In this document: positions 21,952 through 30,547 of the stretch, one piece after another
How positions within the stretch are numbered: position 1 is the stretch's first letter
Layout: every line of letters starts with the position of its first letter
Made by a program: the position numbers and the translations under genes
Notes under the pieces: model-generated
The model's database searches: none
The model's input: the letters and a program-made list of their open reading frames with translations, nothing else
What the model was told of the DNA's origin: nothing
IMG/VR virus record: IMGVR_UViG_3300023180_000116
Coordinates: 1 to 44,503 of that record
Reading direction: 5' to 3' (one strand)
From: a virus
Length of the DNA stretch: 44,503 bases

Positions 21952-23121
21952 TTAGTCTAACCAGCAGTTATATTCCGCTGTGACTATACCCTTGTCAGGG
22001 TGAACAAACATCAAAGGCTGAGAAGGTCGCCCAATAGCAGCAAGACTTTCCATAGCATAAGTGTTTGTAGATTCAGGACTGCCTGACACTCTAACCTGAA
22101 TTGTATTAAACGTCATCTTTGTTGGAGTGTGCCAGTGACCAAGATAGACATCATCAAAGTCTTCTCCAAGAGCACCAACCTTCCATCCATACACCTTTTT
22201 CTGGAACGAATAGAATGAAGATAAACCATTGAATTGATCACCGTGGCAAAGCAAACTCTTGTAATTACCGATTTGAGGCACAGCAAACCAGTGCTTTTCA
22301 CCCCTGCCATCAGGAATATCAAAAGTTATACGTTTTTCCTTCTCAAACATCCATTGTACTACACGATACAGCATTCTGTCAGCATTGGTCTCAGGATCAT
22401 GATCTCTACGACCCCTGCCACCAATAGCCCCATGATTACCAATAACACCGGTAAAATGAACCTCATCAAAATTCTCAAGCATCTTAGTTAAAAAATTCTT
22501 AAGAATACGAGGGCCATCAACAGTAACCTGACGATACAAACCTCCATCAATCAAAAACGACTGACCTGGAAAGATTAACTCACCTTCAACAATATCACCC
22601 AAAGCCCACACATGCAGCTTCTTTACAGGATGATCTGCACGCTGAATCTCAGTCAAATCAATAATCTTCTGAGCATACTGCTCAATACGCTGCTCACAGA
22701 CCTCTGAGTTGTAATCAGGAGTAACCTTAGCAAGTTGCCAGTCAGCAATAACAGCAACTGCAACCTCTTCAGTCTTACCTTTACGCTTATCCTTAGGGGG
22801 AACCTTTACCTTTGGTGCCTTGACAGTTGTGTCAAGTTCCAAAGTAGCACGATACACAGCATCAACAAGATCATCTTTTTTGTTCTTAACTTTATCGTAC
22901 TCCTTCTGGAGTCTAGCGTAAGCGATGCGTAATTCTGCATCTGAATCTGGAGTTTCACCAGATGTAATATCTACAGGCATTTCTACCAATCCATTCTCTT
23001 TACGATATCTACAAACCCCAAGACTATCTAAAGTCTTGCGACAAGTCGAATCTGCATATTTCTGGTTAGACGAGTTAGGAGTGAACTCAAGGTTACACCC
23101 TTCTGCTCCACATACTTTCAT
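21952..23121 (-). CDS. Metallophosphoesterase with N-terminal zinc finger
   Basis: 389 residues. An N-terminal cysteine group (Cys4, Cys9, Cys27, Cys37) probably binds zinc, then a coiled linker leads into a calcineurin-like domain: IADWQ (Asp127), ALGDIVEG (Asp176), IGNHG (228-230), LCHGDQ (His293) and LGHWHTP (328-331). The first motif has Gln where His is usual (DWQ rather than DxH), a variant I have seen in other phage members. The likely role is a DNA nuclease of the SbcD type or another phosphodiesterase. It is expressed from its own extended -10 promoter at 23143-23151. Confidence 0.88.
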   Translation of the reverse strand: MKVCGAEGCNLEFTPNSSNQKYADSTCRKTLDSLGVCRYRKENGLVEMPVDITSGETPDSDAELRIAYARLQKEYDKVKNKKDDLVDAVYRATLELDTTVKAPKVKVPPKDKRKGKTEEVAVAVIADWQLAKVTPDYNSEVCEQRIEQYAQKIIDLTEIQRADHPVKKLHVWALGDIVEGELIFPGQSFLIDGGLYRQVTVDGPRILKNFLTKMLENFDEVHFTGVIGNHGAIGGRGRRDHDPETNADRMLYRVVQWMFEKEKRITFDIPDGRGEKHWFAVPQIGNYKSLLCHGDQFNGLSSFYSFQKKVYGWKVGALGEDFDDVYLGHWHTPTKMTFNTIQVRVSGSPESTNTYAMESLAAIGRPSQPLMFVHPDKGIVTAEYNCWLD

Positions 23122-23142
23122 AAAACCTCACTGGTTAATGGG

Positions 23143-23151
23143 ATTATAGCA
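23143..23151 (-). promoter_or_regulatory. Extended -10 promoter for the metallophosphoesterase
   Basis: TGC precedes TATAAT (hexamer 23143-23148). The start would be near 23136, giving a leader of about 15 bases with GAGG for ribosome binding. The leader begins AACC-AGTGA-GGTT, a 4-bp hairpin right at the 5' end. It divides the structural genes from the regulatory and replication genes. Confidence 0.6.
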
Positions 23152-23184
23152 ATGCTACCAGAACAGCAGAGGCGATGTGTCTGA

Positions 23185-23607
23185 TTAGGAAAATTTTTCC
23201 CGAGGTGCTCTCAAGGACTTCTGACGCTTATGCAAGTGGGGCTTTGTCTTCCTGACAACCTCCCTTGCCTTATTCTTCTGATCAATAGAAATACGCTTAC
23301 CCTCTCTGTGAATAGCGCTGTGTTCTTTAACTGTACACAAGAAAAGATTCTCGACTCGATTATCCGTCTTGATTTCATTAATGTGATGAACAGTCTCCCA
23401 ATTCTCTAGGAAGCGACCAAGATAGTTTTCAAGAACAACCCTATGCTCATACACATAACCCTTAATGTTTTTTGGATGAGAAGGGTTTAACACTTTAACG
23501 TAACCTTTATTATCTATGTACTTACCACCAGAGTAATTATGGTTATCCTTACCAGAGTTGTTTGCAGCAACCCAATCAATGTCTTTACGCTGAGAAGCGA
23601 GGCTCAC
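23185..23607 (-). CDS. HNH homing-type endonuclease
   Basis: 140 residues. The HNH core is WETVHHINEIKTDNRVENLFLCTVKEHSAIH broken as: HHIN (His74, His75, Asn77), VENL (Asn87) and KEHSAIH (His96, His100). The first 50 residues hold a strand-rich segment (KGYVKVLNPSHPKN) common to phage free-standing HNH enzymes. The basic C-terminus (KRQKSLRAPREKF) would bind DNA. The GTG start at 23607 is only 2 bases after the upstream stop, and GGAGG is rather far away. It is probably a mobile element that cuts related genomes and not a core phage function. Confidence 0.88.
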   Translation of the reverse strand: MSLASQRKDIDWVAANNSGKDNHNYSGGKYIDNKGYVKVLNPSHPKNIKGYVYEHRVVLENYLGRFLENWETVHHINEIKTDNRVENLFLCTVKEHSAIHREGKRISIDQKNKAREVVRKTKPHLHKRQKSLRAPREKFS

Positions 23608-23609
23608 TA

Positions 23610-24278
23610 TTAAGAGGTGCCTCCAATATCCTCAGCATAAAACTCCAAAGGCGAACCAGAAGAAGACATTACAGTATAACCTGGCGAGTTAGTCATGTCA
23701 GAATTAGCGATACGCTTAATGCTTGCAAAAAAGTTTTTATTAGTCCAACCAGTTGTGCTTGTATCCATAACAGTAGAATAGCTGCCTGCACCAAAATAAA
23801 CATCATTACCACCGCTTCTAACATCAATAGTGGTTGTTGATGCACCATTCGTGGCAACATCATAAAAAGCATACAAATGAGGGTTAAGGTAATACTTAGC
23901 AACTTCTGTAGGAGAGGGGTCAGTATCAAGCCCTTCATAAATGCTCAATTCATACCTTGTGTCCTCAGCACCCCTAGCACTAATCTTGATACCAGGGAAA
24001 GTGACCATCAAGCGAACATACCGATTAGCATCTGCACTTACACGATTGTCCTGACCAGAAGGTGTGTCATCACGAAGATTGACAAGAGTATTTCTAGCAA
24101 CGTCGCCAGCAGAATAAGACCCAGCAGAAGCCAGTTTTGAATACTTAATAATACCCTGAGGGCGATCATCCGTAGCAAGTTTAACTTGCTCAATATTAGT
24201 GGACATTTGAGCTAGGCGAGCACCAGTGATGGGTGTTCCGCTTGCCCAAGAAATAAACCTATAGTTTTCGTAAGCCAT
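23610..24278 (-). CDS. Probable minor tail/virion protein (222 aa)
   Basis: Begins MAYENYRFISWASGTPITG and continues RLAQMSTNIEQVK, an N-terminal form I recall in minor structural proteins of actinophages lying after tail fibres. The rest is beta-rich with Ser, Thr and Gly, and no enzyme motif. It ends GSPLEFYAEDIGGTS. A TATAAT at 24289-24294 would start transcription about three or four bases before the ATG. The HNH gene follows immediately, so its 3' end may mark the insertion site; whether it is full length cannot be judged here. Confidence 0.7.
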   Translation of the reverse strand: MAYENYRFISWASGTPITGARLAQMSTNIEQVKLATDDRPQGIIKYSKLASAGSYSAGDVARNTLVNLRDDTPSGQDNRVSADANRYVRLMVTFPGIKISARGAEDTRYELSIYEGLDTDPSPTEVAKYYLNPHLYAFYDVATNGASTTTIDVRSGGNDVYFGAGSYSTVMDTSTTGWTNKNFFASIKRIANSDMTNSPGYTVMSSSGSPLEFYAEDIGGTS

Positions 24279-24288
24279 ACTATCTACT

Positions 24289-24294
24289 ATTATA
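24289..24294 (-). promoter_or_regulatory. -10 candidate with near-leaderless start
   Basis: TATAAT on the minus strand with ten bases to the ATG at 24278, so the leader would be about three or four bases. No TGn extension and no clear -35. Supported mainly by perfect hexamer and by the same geometry at other genes. Confidence 0.4.
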
Positions 24295-24303
24295 CACTAG
24301 GAA

Positions 24304-24549
24304 TTATTCAGAAGCCGCTTTTTTATCAACCTTATGGAAAGCAGCATTTATTTCATCTTCATCCAAAACACCATCATCCATATAGGCTCTGGCCAGTGCC
24401 TCAACCACAGTAGCCATACCACCAATACCAGCCATCATAGCCGCCTTCCACAACTCAATCCCAGCAATAGCGCCAGCACCAATAACGCTCAAAGCAGACG
24501 CAGCAAAAACAGCAATTATGCGGGTGATTATAGACTTAAGCTTATTCAT
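24304..24549 (-). CDS. Holin-like membrane protein with acidic C-terminal motif (81 aa)
   Basis: The N-terminus is KLKSIITRIIAVFAASALSV, then IGAGAIAGIELW and AAMMAGIGGMATVVEA, giving two or three membrane segments. The C-terminal motif MDDGVLDEDEINAAFHK resembles an EF-hand-like loop seen in some phage membrane proteins of the lysis region. No ribosome site precedes ATG 24549, but TATAAAAT does, so a leaderless message is likely. It sits between fibre and minor structural genes. A second holin-like gene is at 21744-21941; holin and antiholin is one possibility. Confidence 0.65.
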   Translation of the reverse strand: MNKLKSIITRIIAVFAASALSVIGAGAIAGIELWKAAMMAGIGGMATVVEALARAYMDDGVLDEDEINAAFHKVDKKAASE

Positions 24550-24555
24550 ATAACT

Positions 24556-24563
24556 ATTTTATA
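24556..24563 (-). promoter_or_regulatory. -10 candidate, leaderless start of the holin-like gene
   Basis: TATAAAAT on the minus strand (TAAAAT 24556-24561, or TATAAA 24558-24563) ends six to eight bases before ATG 24549, in the 23-base gap after the fibre gene. No ribosome site is present. First transcribed base would fall on or just before the start codon. Confidence 0.45.
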
Positions 24564-24572
24564 TGATAAAAG

Positions 24573-26627
24573 TTAATTAGAAAAGTTAGAAATTTCACTT
24601 CTTAACTCATCAACTTCATTCTTAAGATCTTGAATTGCTTTAATTAACACAGAAGTCAAGTGAGAATAATTAATTGATGAAATAAAATCTGGGTCATCCT
24701 CGTCGTAGACGCAAGCCTCAGGGACAATTTCTCTCAATTCTTCCTCAATCATACCAATATGACGCTCCCCTTCATTCTTAATATATTCAAATGAAACTGG
24801 ATTAATTGCCATAACATCAGACAATCCATAATGAATTGGTTCAATATTCTTTTTTGTTTTTATTGAAGATGAATAGTATCCAAAAACCCCACTTGAGAGC
24901 ACAAAAACATTTCGACCACTTGTTCCGTTGGGAGTATTATAAGTAGTTGTGCTAGTAATTTGTTCTACATTAATATTACCAGCCTGAATAGGTGCATTAG
25001 CCGAATCATCATGATTTCTTACATATAAAACTGGGTAATTATAGCCCACTCTAAGCTGAACAGTACCTGTATTAGTCCCAGCACGAATTGCAATACCAGC
25101 ATTGCCACTACCAATAGATTGTATTTGTTGAGTACTCCAACTCGTACTGTAACCAGTAGACTCTTGAGCCTTAAGTCTACCTCCAAGAACAACATCACCG
25201 CCATCAACGTTTAAATTCAGGGTCGCAGCAGTTGTCCCATTAGCTTTAGCCATAATTTCATTATTATCAATAGCAATATGATTACCACTACCGTCACCAC
25301 CAATAATAATAGAACCACTAACACCAGAAAGACTAACATCGTTGACATATCTAAAAATTGATCTACCATACGAAGTGACACCACTACTAGTCGTTACACT
25401 AGTTGCAGAAATAGATCCACTAGCCTCAATGGTACCCCCACTTCCGCTGATGTTTATTGTCCTTGTCGCGGAGGAATTCCACAACTCTAAAGTTCCATGA
25501 GTTGACTGTGCTGAAGCCAAAACTTTTGTAGAGTTATTATACCTAAGCTCCATTGATGGACCGGCATTACCGCCATACCATTGACCAAGTAGTGCGGTGT
25601 GCCTATAGGTAGTTCCATCTGTCCTCTCAACATGAACCCACTCACCAACTAATGAAGTTTTCCAACTCTGATTAGCATGGCCGCCCGAAGTCGGTGTTGA
25701 ATAAATAAAAACATCACCATAACTTCTGATATCAATGTTTCCCCTCGATGCAGCAGACCCAGTATTATCTAGAGAATAAAGCCTAGAATAGCTGCCGCTT
25801 ACGTTCTGAAATCTGAAACCATAGGTATTGTTACCAATGTAACCACCTGTGGCATTTATAGTCCCGGTAATAGTTGCACTTGAAGCAGTAAGCACACCAG
25901 CACTTGAAACTCTAAACTTGCTAGCCGCTCCCGCATAAGTAGAAGCACCCAACCACATATTACCGCTAGAATCAACATGAAAAGATGTTGAATCGGAACC
26001 ACCAATATCAATAGTTCCACCAGAAATATTAGAACCACTCAGATCGCCAGTAAAAGTACCAGAAGCACCAGAAATATCACCAGCAAAAGAAGCGTTCCCG
26101 CTAGAATCAATAGCAAACTGAGCGGAAGTGATAGAACCATCGCTTAAATTAAAAAAAGTACCAGCGTCAGAATAATCACCACTAGTATACGAATAATTTA
26201 AAGAAGTTATAGCGTCAGTAGCAAGCAGATCTGTTGTAATAGTATTAGCAGCAATGTTACCAGCAACAATCGTATTAGCAGCAATAAGATTTGAATTTAT
26301 AGAACCAGCAATAATATTATTAGCACTAATAATATTGTCACGCAAAGTAACACCGGCAGGACCAAGCACATTGTCAGCAACATGACTAGTAATAAAATTT
26401 CTAAACTGATCAATATGAGCGTTCTGCCTAGACGCTCTAGGAGTCGTTGAATACACCGTGTTTACAGGAAAATCCCACACGCTATATTTTGTTGTATCAA
26501 TCAGGCTAGAATTCAGCCCGTCATGACTATGGCCACCAGAACTAGAAAAAACAATAGAAGTCTCTGAAACCGCTCCAGTTCTAGAACTAACAGTAGATCT
26601 GCTGTACCCTGGCCTATACCTTGGCAT
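24573..26627 (-). CDS. Tail fibre with C-terminal S74 chaperone domain
   Basis: 684 residues. The N-terminal part holds HSHDGLNSSLID, common at fibre attachment ends, then a long region of short repeats rich in Asn, Ala, Ile and Thr (ANNIIAGSINSNLIAANTI) typical of trimeric beta-helical shafts. The last 100 or so residues form an intramolecular chaperone (peptidase S74): SSIKTKKNI with Ser and Lys of the self-cleavage site, then GLSDVMAINPVSFEY and a closing coiled coil. After trimer folding the domain is expected to cut itself off. This is the likely host-recognition fibre. Confidence 0.93.
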   Translation of the reverse strand: MPRYRPGYSRSTVSSRTGAVSETSIVFSSSGGHSHDGLNSSLIDTTKYSVWDFPVNTVYSTTPRASRQNAHIDQFRNFITSHVADNVLGPAGVTLRDNIISANNIIAGSINSNLIAANTIVAGNIAANTITTDLLATDAITSLNYSYTSGDYSDAGTFFNLSDGSITSAQFAIDSSGNASFAGDISGASGTFTGDLSGSNISGGTIDIGGSDSTSFHVDSSGNMWLGASTYAGAASKFRVSSAGVLTASSATITGTINATGGYIGNNTYGFRFQNVSGSYSRLYSLDNTGSAASRGNIDIRSYGDVFIYSTPTSGGHANQSWKTSLVGEWVHVERTDGTTYRHTALLGQWYGGNAGPSMELRYNNSTKVLASAQSTHGTLELWNSSATRTINISGSGGTIEASGSISATSVTTSSGVTSYGRSIFRYVNDVSLSGVSGSIIIGGDGSGNHIAIDNNEIMAKANGTTAATLNLNVDGGDVVLGGRLKAQESTGYSTSWSTQQIQSIGSGNAGIAIRAGTNTGTVQLRVGYNYPVLYVRNHDDSANAPIQAGNINVEQITSTTTYNTPNGTSGRNVFVLSSGVFGYYSSSIKTKKNIEPIHYGLSDVMAINPVSFEYIKNEGERHIGMIEEELREIVPEACVYDEDDPDFISSINYSHLTSVLIKAIQDLKNEVDELRSEISNFSN

Positions 26628-29600
26628 TACACCACCTTCCTTAACATCAACGTCTGACTAGGTGAATCGCCGTAAGAAATATTCTTAGAAACAATCCAGT
26701 AGTCACCATTAATTATATCAAAAGCATCCAGTTCTGTAATCCTTACCCGATCACCAACCGTTGCTTTAGGTGTCAATAAAGTATTTAAATTGATAACAGG
26801 AACAGGGTCGCTCATTTTTGAAATAATAAAGTCTGCGATTTTTTGACCGTGATCAAAATCAGTAATAAATGGATTTTCAATCACAACCTCTTTCAGACCG
26901 TAAAGCCTGATGTTTTCACTTAAATTAGCACTTTGCTCTTTAATTTGCGACTTCTGCTCCGTAAGCAACACAGGTGTCCCAGCAACAGCAGTAAAAGCCA
27001 CCTTCTCTGTCAGAGGATCGGTGCCTTCAGCAAACACAAATGTCCCCTTGTCAATATTTGCATTAGCAGCGATAGCCAGTTCTGCACCATAATTTTCTGC
27101 ATTCCAAACAAGAACATCAATCTCATCCGGCTCCTCAAAACGAATACCGGTAATAAAAGGATCTCTAACCTCATAAGCAGGAGCTTTGTCATACTTAAGA
27201 TCCCAATACCGAACCTCTCTGACAGCAGAGTCTTGAGTGTGAGCAGCAGCAGTTGTTCCCAAAACGCCTCTTTCTAGACCGGCAAACTCATTCTCAGACT
27301 TGGATGAATACTTAATAATTTCATCATCAATAGCCAGATAGCCAGCCTTATCAAAAGGCGGCTCTTCAGTACTCGAAACAGTCATAGTCGTTGCGCTGTT
27401 TGTCAAAGCAGACTCTAGATTAACTACCGCAAGAGTTGTTGGGTCATCTGCTCTCCATAAAGGCTGAACACCAACAAGATTAGAAGACAGACCAGCAATT
27501 TTTACAACAATCTTATTTGCCTGCAAATTTACATTGTAATTAGCAGAAATAATATTTGTGTCATCATTTATACTAATTTGCGTATTAGCATGTTTATCAA
27601 TAGTCGGTTCAAAGAATGCGTAAAAATGCTCATACTTTGCTTTACCTGTTTCGTCAATGTAAAAACGCCCTAAATCTGCAAGAGTAATTTCTTCAATAAT
27701 GTCTTTTGCCGATGCCTCGTTGCCGTACAGGAACGGATACACTGTCAGCGGCTGCATCACAGCCTCTGTGTAGCGATCAGCGACTTCTGAAGTGGAGAGC
27801 GACTTGTTGTAAATCAAGAACTGGTCACAGAAAAAGTCTTTCAGATTAGAAGGAGAAACTTCGCCTGTACCAACAAGATAGTAAGCATTGCGACCACCAA
27901 AACCAATATCCAAATTGTTCCAAGAAGAAATTGTTCCTGCAACCTCTAGCGTATCCTGTAGATCTCCGTTTAAATAATACTTAATATAAGTTCCATCATA
28001 AGTTACAACAACATGAGACCATTCCCAAGAAGTCAACGGATCTGTTGCAGAAACCTGCTCTATACCAGAAGATGTTTCAATACTAAATCCATTAGAAGCA
28101 CTACTATTAAAGAACTCAAAACCACCAGTCGGAGAAGCACCATCAAAACTACTAATGTAAGCATAGTCACCACCAAATCCAGAACTAGTAGGTTTTACAT
28201 ACAACTCAATAGACCAAGCGCCAGTGTGGTTTTCGCTACCAGAACTATTCAAATCCCAAGACAAATCATAAGGCAGCCTCATGTACGTATCTGAAGTAAA
28301 TCTTACAGAATAATTCTCGGGATCAGAAACTAGACCGCCATCGGAACCCACATTTGCTTCGCCCAAATAGACACCGTTGTTTCTAGTCTTGTTTCGATCA
28401 GTCGAACCAGAAGTGTAAGGAGCATCAACAGAACCAATACGGTCAATTGCAGCCATAGTATAAACATTTTCAATAGGTACAATTGAAAGGGGATCAGACC
28501 CAATTGCATACTGCAAGTAGATACTAAATTGATCTGAGTCTTGAACATTTAAACTACCATCAATATCATTTGTTGAAATGATATGAAAACATTCAATTCT
28601 GATTTTGTATGGCTTACCCGCCACTAGGTTGACAACCTCAGACTCAATATCTGTATACGTAGCAGTTTCTACTGGGTGAATACGGTAGTCATCTAGAATT
28701 AAAGTATCTTCCAAATAAATACGAACCCCGCCGTGAGCAATCCCTACGGCGAGAACTTGATCTCCAGAATCAGGAGGAGTGTAATACCCATCAAAAACCA
28801 TATTGTAGTACTCATCTATGGTCTCACCACCAGCATCAGTAAATGAAAAATCAACCAAGTCTAAAGCATTATTAATATCGTAATTAATATCAACAGTATT
28901 TACAGTGTAGTCAGGAACGGTAAAAGCCTTGTCACCCAAAGCTTTTTCGAGTTGAGACAGCTGCTTATCTAGAGCATCAGCAATAATGTCTTTAACCTTA
29001 TTAAAGCGACCCTCAGGCATAGCAAAGAATCTTGCTCTAAGACCATTTTTAACAGGAATGCTCGTACCGCTTCTGTCAATTGCACGCTCAGAAAAGTTCA
29101 TGTGCAAAATAGCATTCTTACTCAAAGCCGACCTGCTAAATGTATTTAGACTGGAGTAATCTGCTTGAGGATAATTTGTTCTCATCAACAAATTTTTAAC
29201 AGCATCTGCAACAGTGACCTTTTCTAAGAAGAAGCCATTGGTAATAATTTTTTCAGAAGCAAACCTTGACCAATCAGAACTTGACGCTCCGGACGACATA
29301 TTATCGCTCTGTGCTGACCAGTCATTCACATAAGTCGGCATGTACTCTGGGTACTCATACGTTTCAAAAACAACCTTCGTCCCTACAGCGTGGTTGCGAG
29401 CAATAGAGTTGTTAAAGCCCCGTTGAGAAATTGACAATGTATAAGTATCTGTCTTTGCAGATACAAGAACATATTCCCTTGTATAGTTATCTGGATCAAT
29501 GATCATGACGTACTCTTCGCCCGAGCCGCCTTCAGGAAGATCGTTTGTATTATCAAGAGTTATAGTTGTTGCGCTAGCACTAATATTTGCCCGAATCTCT

Positions 29601-30547
29601 TTTTCAACAAAAAGGGAGTCATGCTTTTGAACTTGCCATCCAATAGTTGATTGCAGTTTTATGTTCTTTTTCATATAAGAACCATAAGCAGATGAACTGT
29701 TAAAAACATTATAATCTTTGCTAGTATTATCTAAACCGATTGAAACAGAGCCAGAGCCGGAACCAGCAATTGGAATCTCAGTAACATGCAAGTCTCTTGT
29801 GTTTTCAATACTAAGACTTGTGATGTCATCAGCGACATCGACCTGGTACACAGGATTAACTTCTTGAATTCTTCCATAATCCTGAGGATTTCTTGTTGAG
29901 ATTATTTCAACTTCAACTGTATCAATAGTAGAATGACCTAAAGAAACTGGTAAATAGTGCTCATAATAATATGAATCTTCAGGAATAGTAATTACTTCAC
30001 TATACATTGGATCAGGAAGTCCAGCATCAGAACTTCTCACCGTCAACCTGTAAGTGTGAACTTGACCATAATATTCTGAAGTTACAACCTTAATCAGATT
30101 ACACTTCCTGCTATCAAAAGTGAAAATAGCAGTGGGGTTATCAACAAACTCATATCCGCCGTAGGTTGCTTCAGTGTTTGCTGTTGATGTCGATCCAGAC
30201 CACCATCCAAATTCATAATCGTCGCTCAAATCTGCTGGCATAGCAAACCAGTTGCCATCTGCTTTAATAACATTCCCATCAACATCTTTTGCATCAGCGA
30301 CAGCCCAAGTGAAAGACTGTCTATCGTAACCATTCATAGCCTGCTCGGGAGCAAAGAAATACCCTAAATCCCCCTGAGCATTTGAACTATGTTGATTGTT
30401 TGAATCAACAGAAACCGACAAAGTTGTACAGTTTCTGCTAGTCAACCAATCAACAAGAACTTTAGGCTTCAACCTCTGGGAAGCCGAAGTCGTCTTAGAA
30501 TTAAACGTGCTTGTTAAAGTATTACCGTAAATGTCGGAAGTAATCAT
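26627..30547 (-). CDS. Large tail tip protein with PA14-like and LamG-like domains
   Basis: 1306 residues, downstream of the distal-tail proteins. Residues 1-450 resemble minor tail proteins. A PA14-like beta domain lies near 500-695 (starting NGLRARFFAMPEG, then VFDGYYTPPDSGD and GVRIYLEDTLILDD). A LamG/concanavalin-like domain lies near 747-930 (GAWSIELYVKPTSSG, WSHVVVTYDGTYIKYYLNG). The last 350 residues contain phage baseplate-type segments (RRVL-like turns and TVGDRVRITELDAF). PA14 and LamG domains bind carbohydrate, so this protein could contact host glycans at the tail tip. It overlaps the fibre gene by one base. Confidence 0.85.
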   Translation of the reverse strand: MITSDIYGNTLTSTFNSKTTSASQRLKPKVLVDWLTSRNCTTLSVSVDSNNQHSSNAQGDLGYFFAPEQAMNGYDRQSFTWAVADAKDVDGNVIKADGNWFAMPADLSDDYEFGWWSGSTSTANTEATYGGYEFVDNPTAIFTFDSRKCNLIKVVTSEYYGQVHTYRLTVRSSDAGLPDPMYSEVITIPEDSYYYEHYLPVSLGHSTIDTVEVEIISTRNPQDYGRIQEVNPVYQVDVADDITSLSIENTRDLHVTEIPIAGSGSGSVSIGLDNTSKDYNVFNSSSAYGSYMKKNIKLQSTIGWQVQKHDSLFVEKEIRANISASATTITLDNTNDLPEGGSGEEYVMIIDPDNYTREYVLVSAKTDTYTLSISQRGFNNSIARNHAVGTKVVFETYEYPEYMPTYVNDWSAQSDNMSSGASSSDWSRFASEKIITNGFFLEKVTVADAVKNLLMRTNYPQADYSSLNTFSRSALSKNAILHMNFSERAIDRSGTSIPVKNGLRARFFAMPEGRFNKVKDIIADALDKQLSQLEKALGDKAFTVPDYTVNTVDINYDINNALDLVDFSFTDAGGETIDEYYNMVFDGYYTPPDSGDQVLAVGIAHGGVRIYLEDTLILDDYRIHPVETATYTDIESEVVNLVAGKPYKIRIECFHIISTNDIDGSLNVQDSDQFSIYLQYAIGSDPLSIVPIENVYTMAAIDRIGSVDAPYTSGSTDRNKTRNNGVYLGEANVGSDGGLVSDPENYSVRFTSDTYMRLPYDLSWDLNSSGSENHTGAWSIELYVKPTSSGFGGDYAYISSFDGASPTGGFEFFNSSASNGFSIETSSGIEQVSATDPLTSWEWSHVVVTYDGTYIKYYLNGDLQDTLEVAGTISSWNNLDIGFGGRNAYYLVGTGEVSPSNLKDFFCDQFLIYNKSLSTSEVADRYTEAVMQPLTVYPFLYGNEASAKDIIEEITLADLGRFYIDETGKAKYEHFYAFFEPTIDKHANTQISINDDTNIISANYNVNLQANKIVVKIAGLSSNLVGVQPLWRADDPTTLAVVNLESALTNSATTMTVSSTEEPPFDKAGYLAIDDEIIKYSSKSENEFAGLERGVLGTTAAAHTQDSAVREVRYWDLKYDKAPAYEVRDPFITGIRFEEPDEIDVLVWNAENYGAELAIAANANIDKGTFVFAEGTDPLTEKVAFTAVAGTPVLLTEQKSQIKEQSANLSENIRLYGLKEVVIENPFITDFDHGQKIADFIISKMSDPVPVINLNTLLTPKATVGDRVRITELDAFDIINGDYWIVSKNISYGDSPSQTLMLRKVV

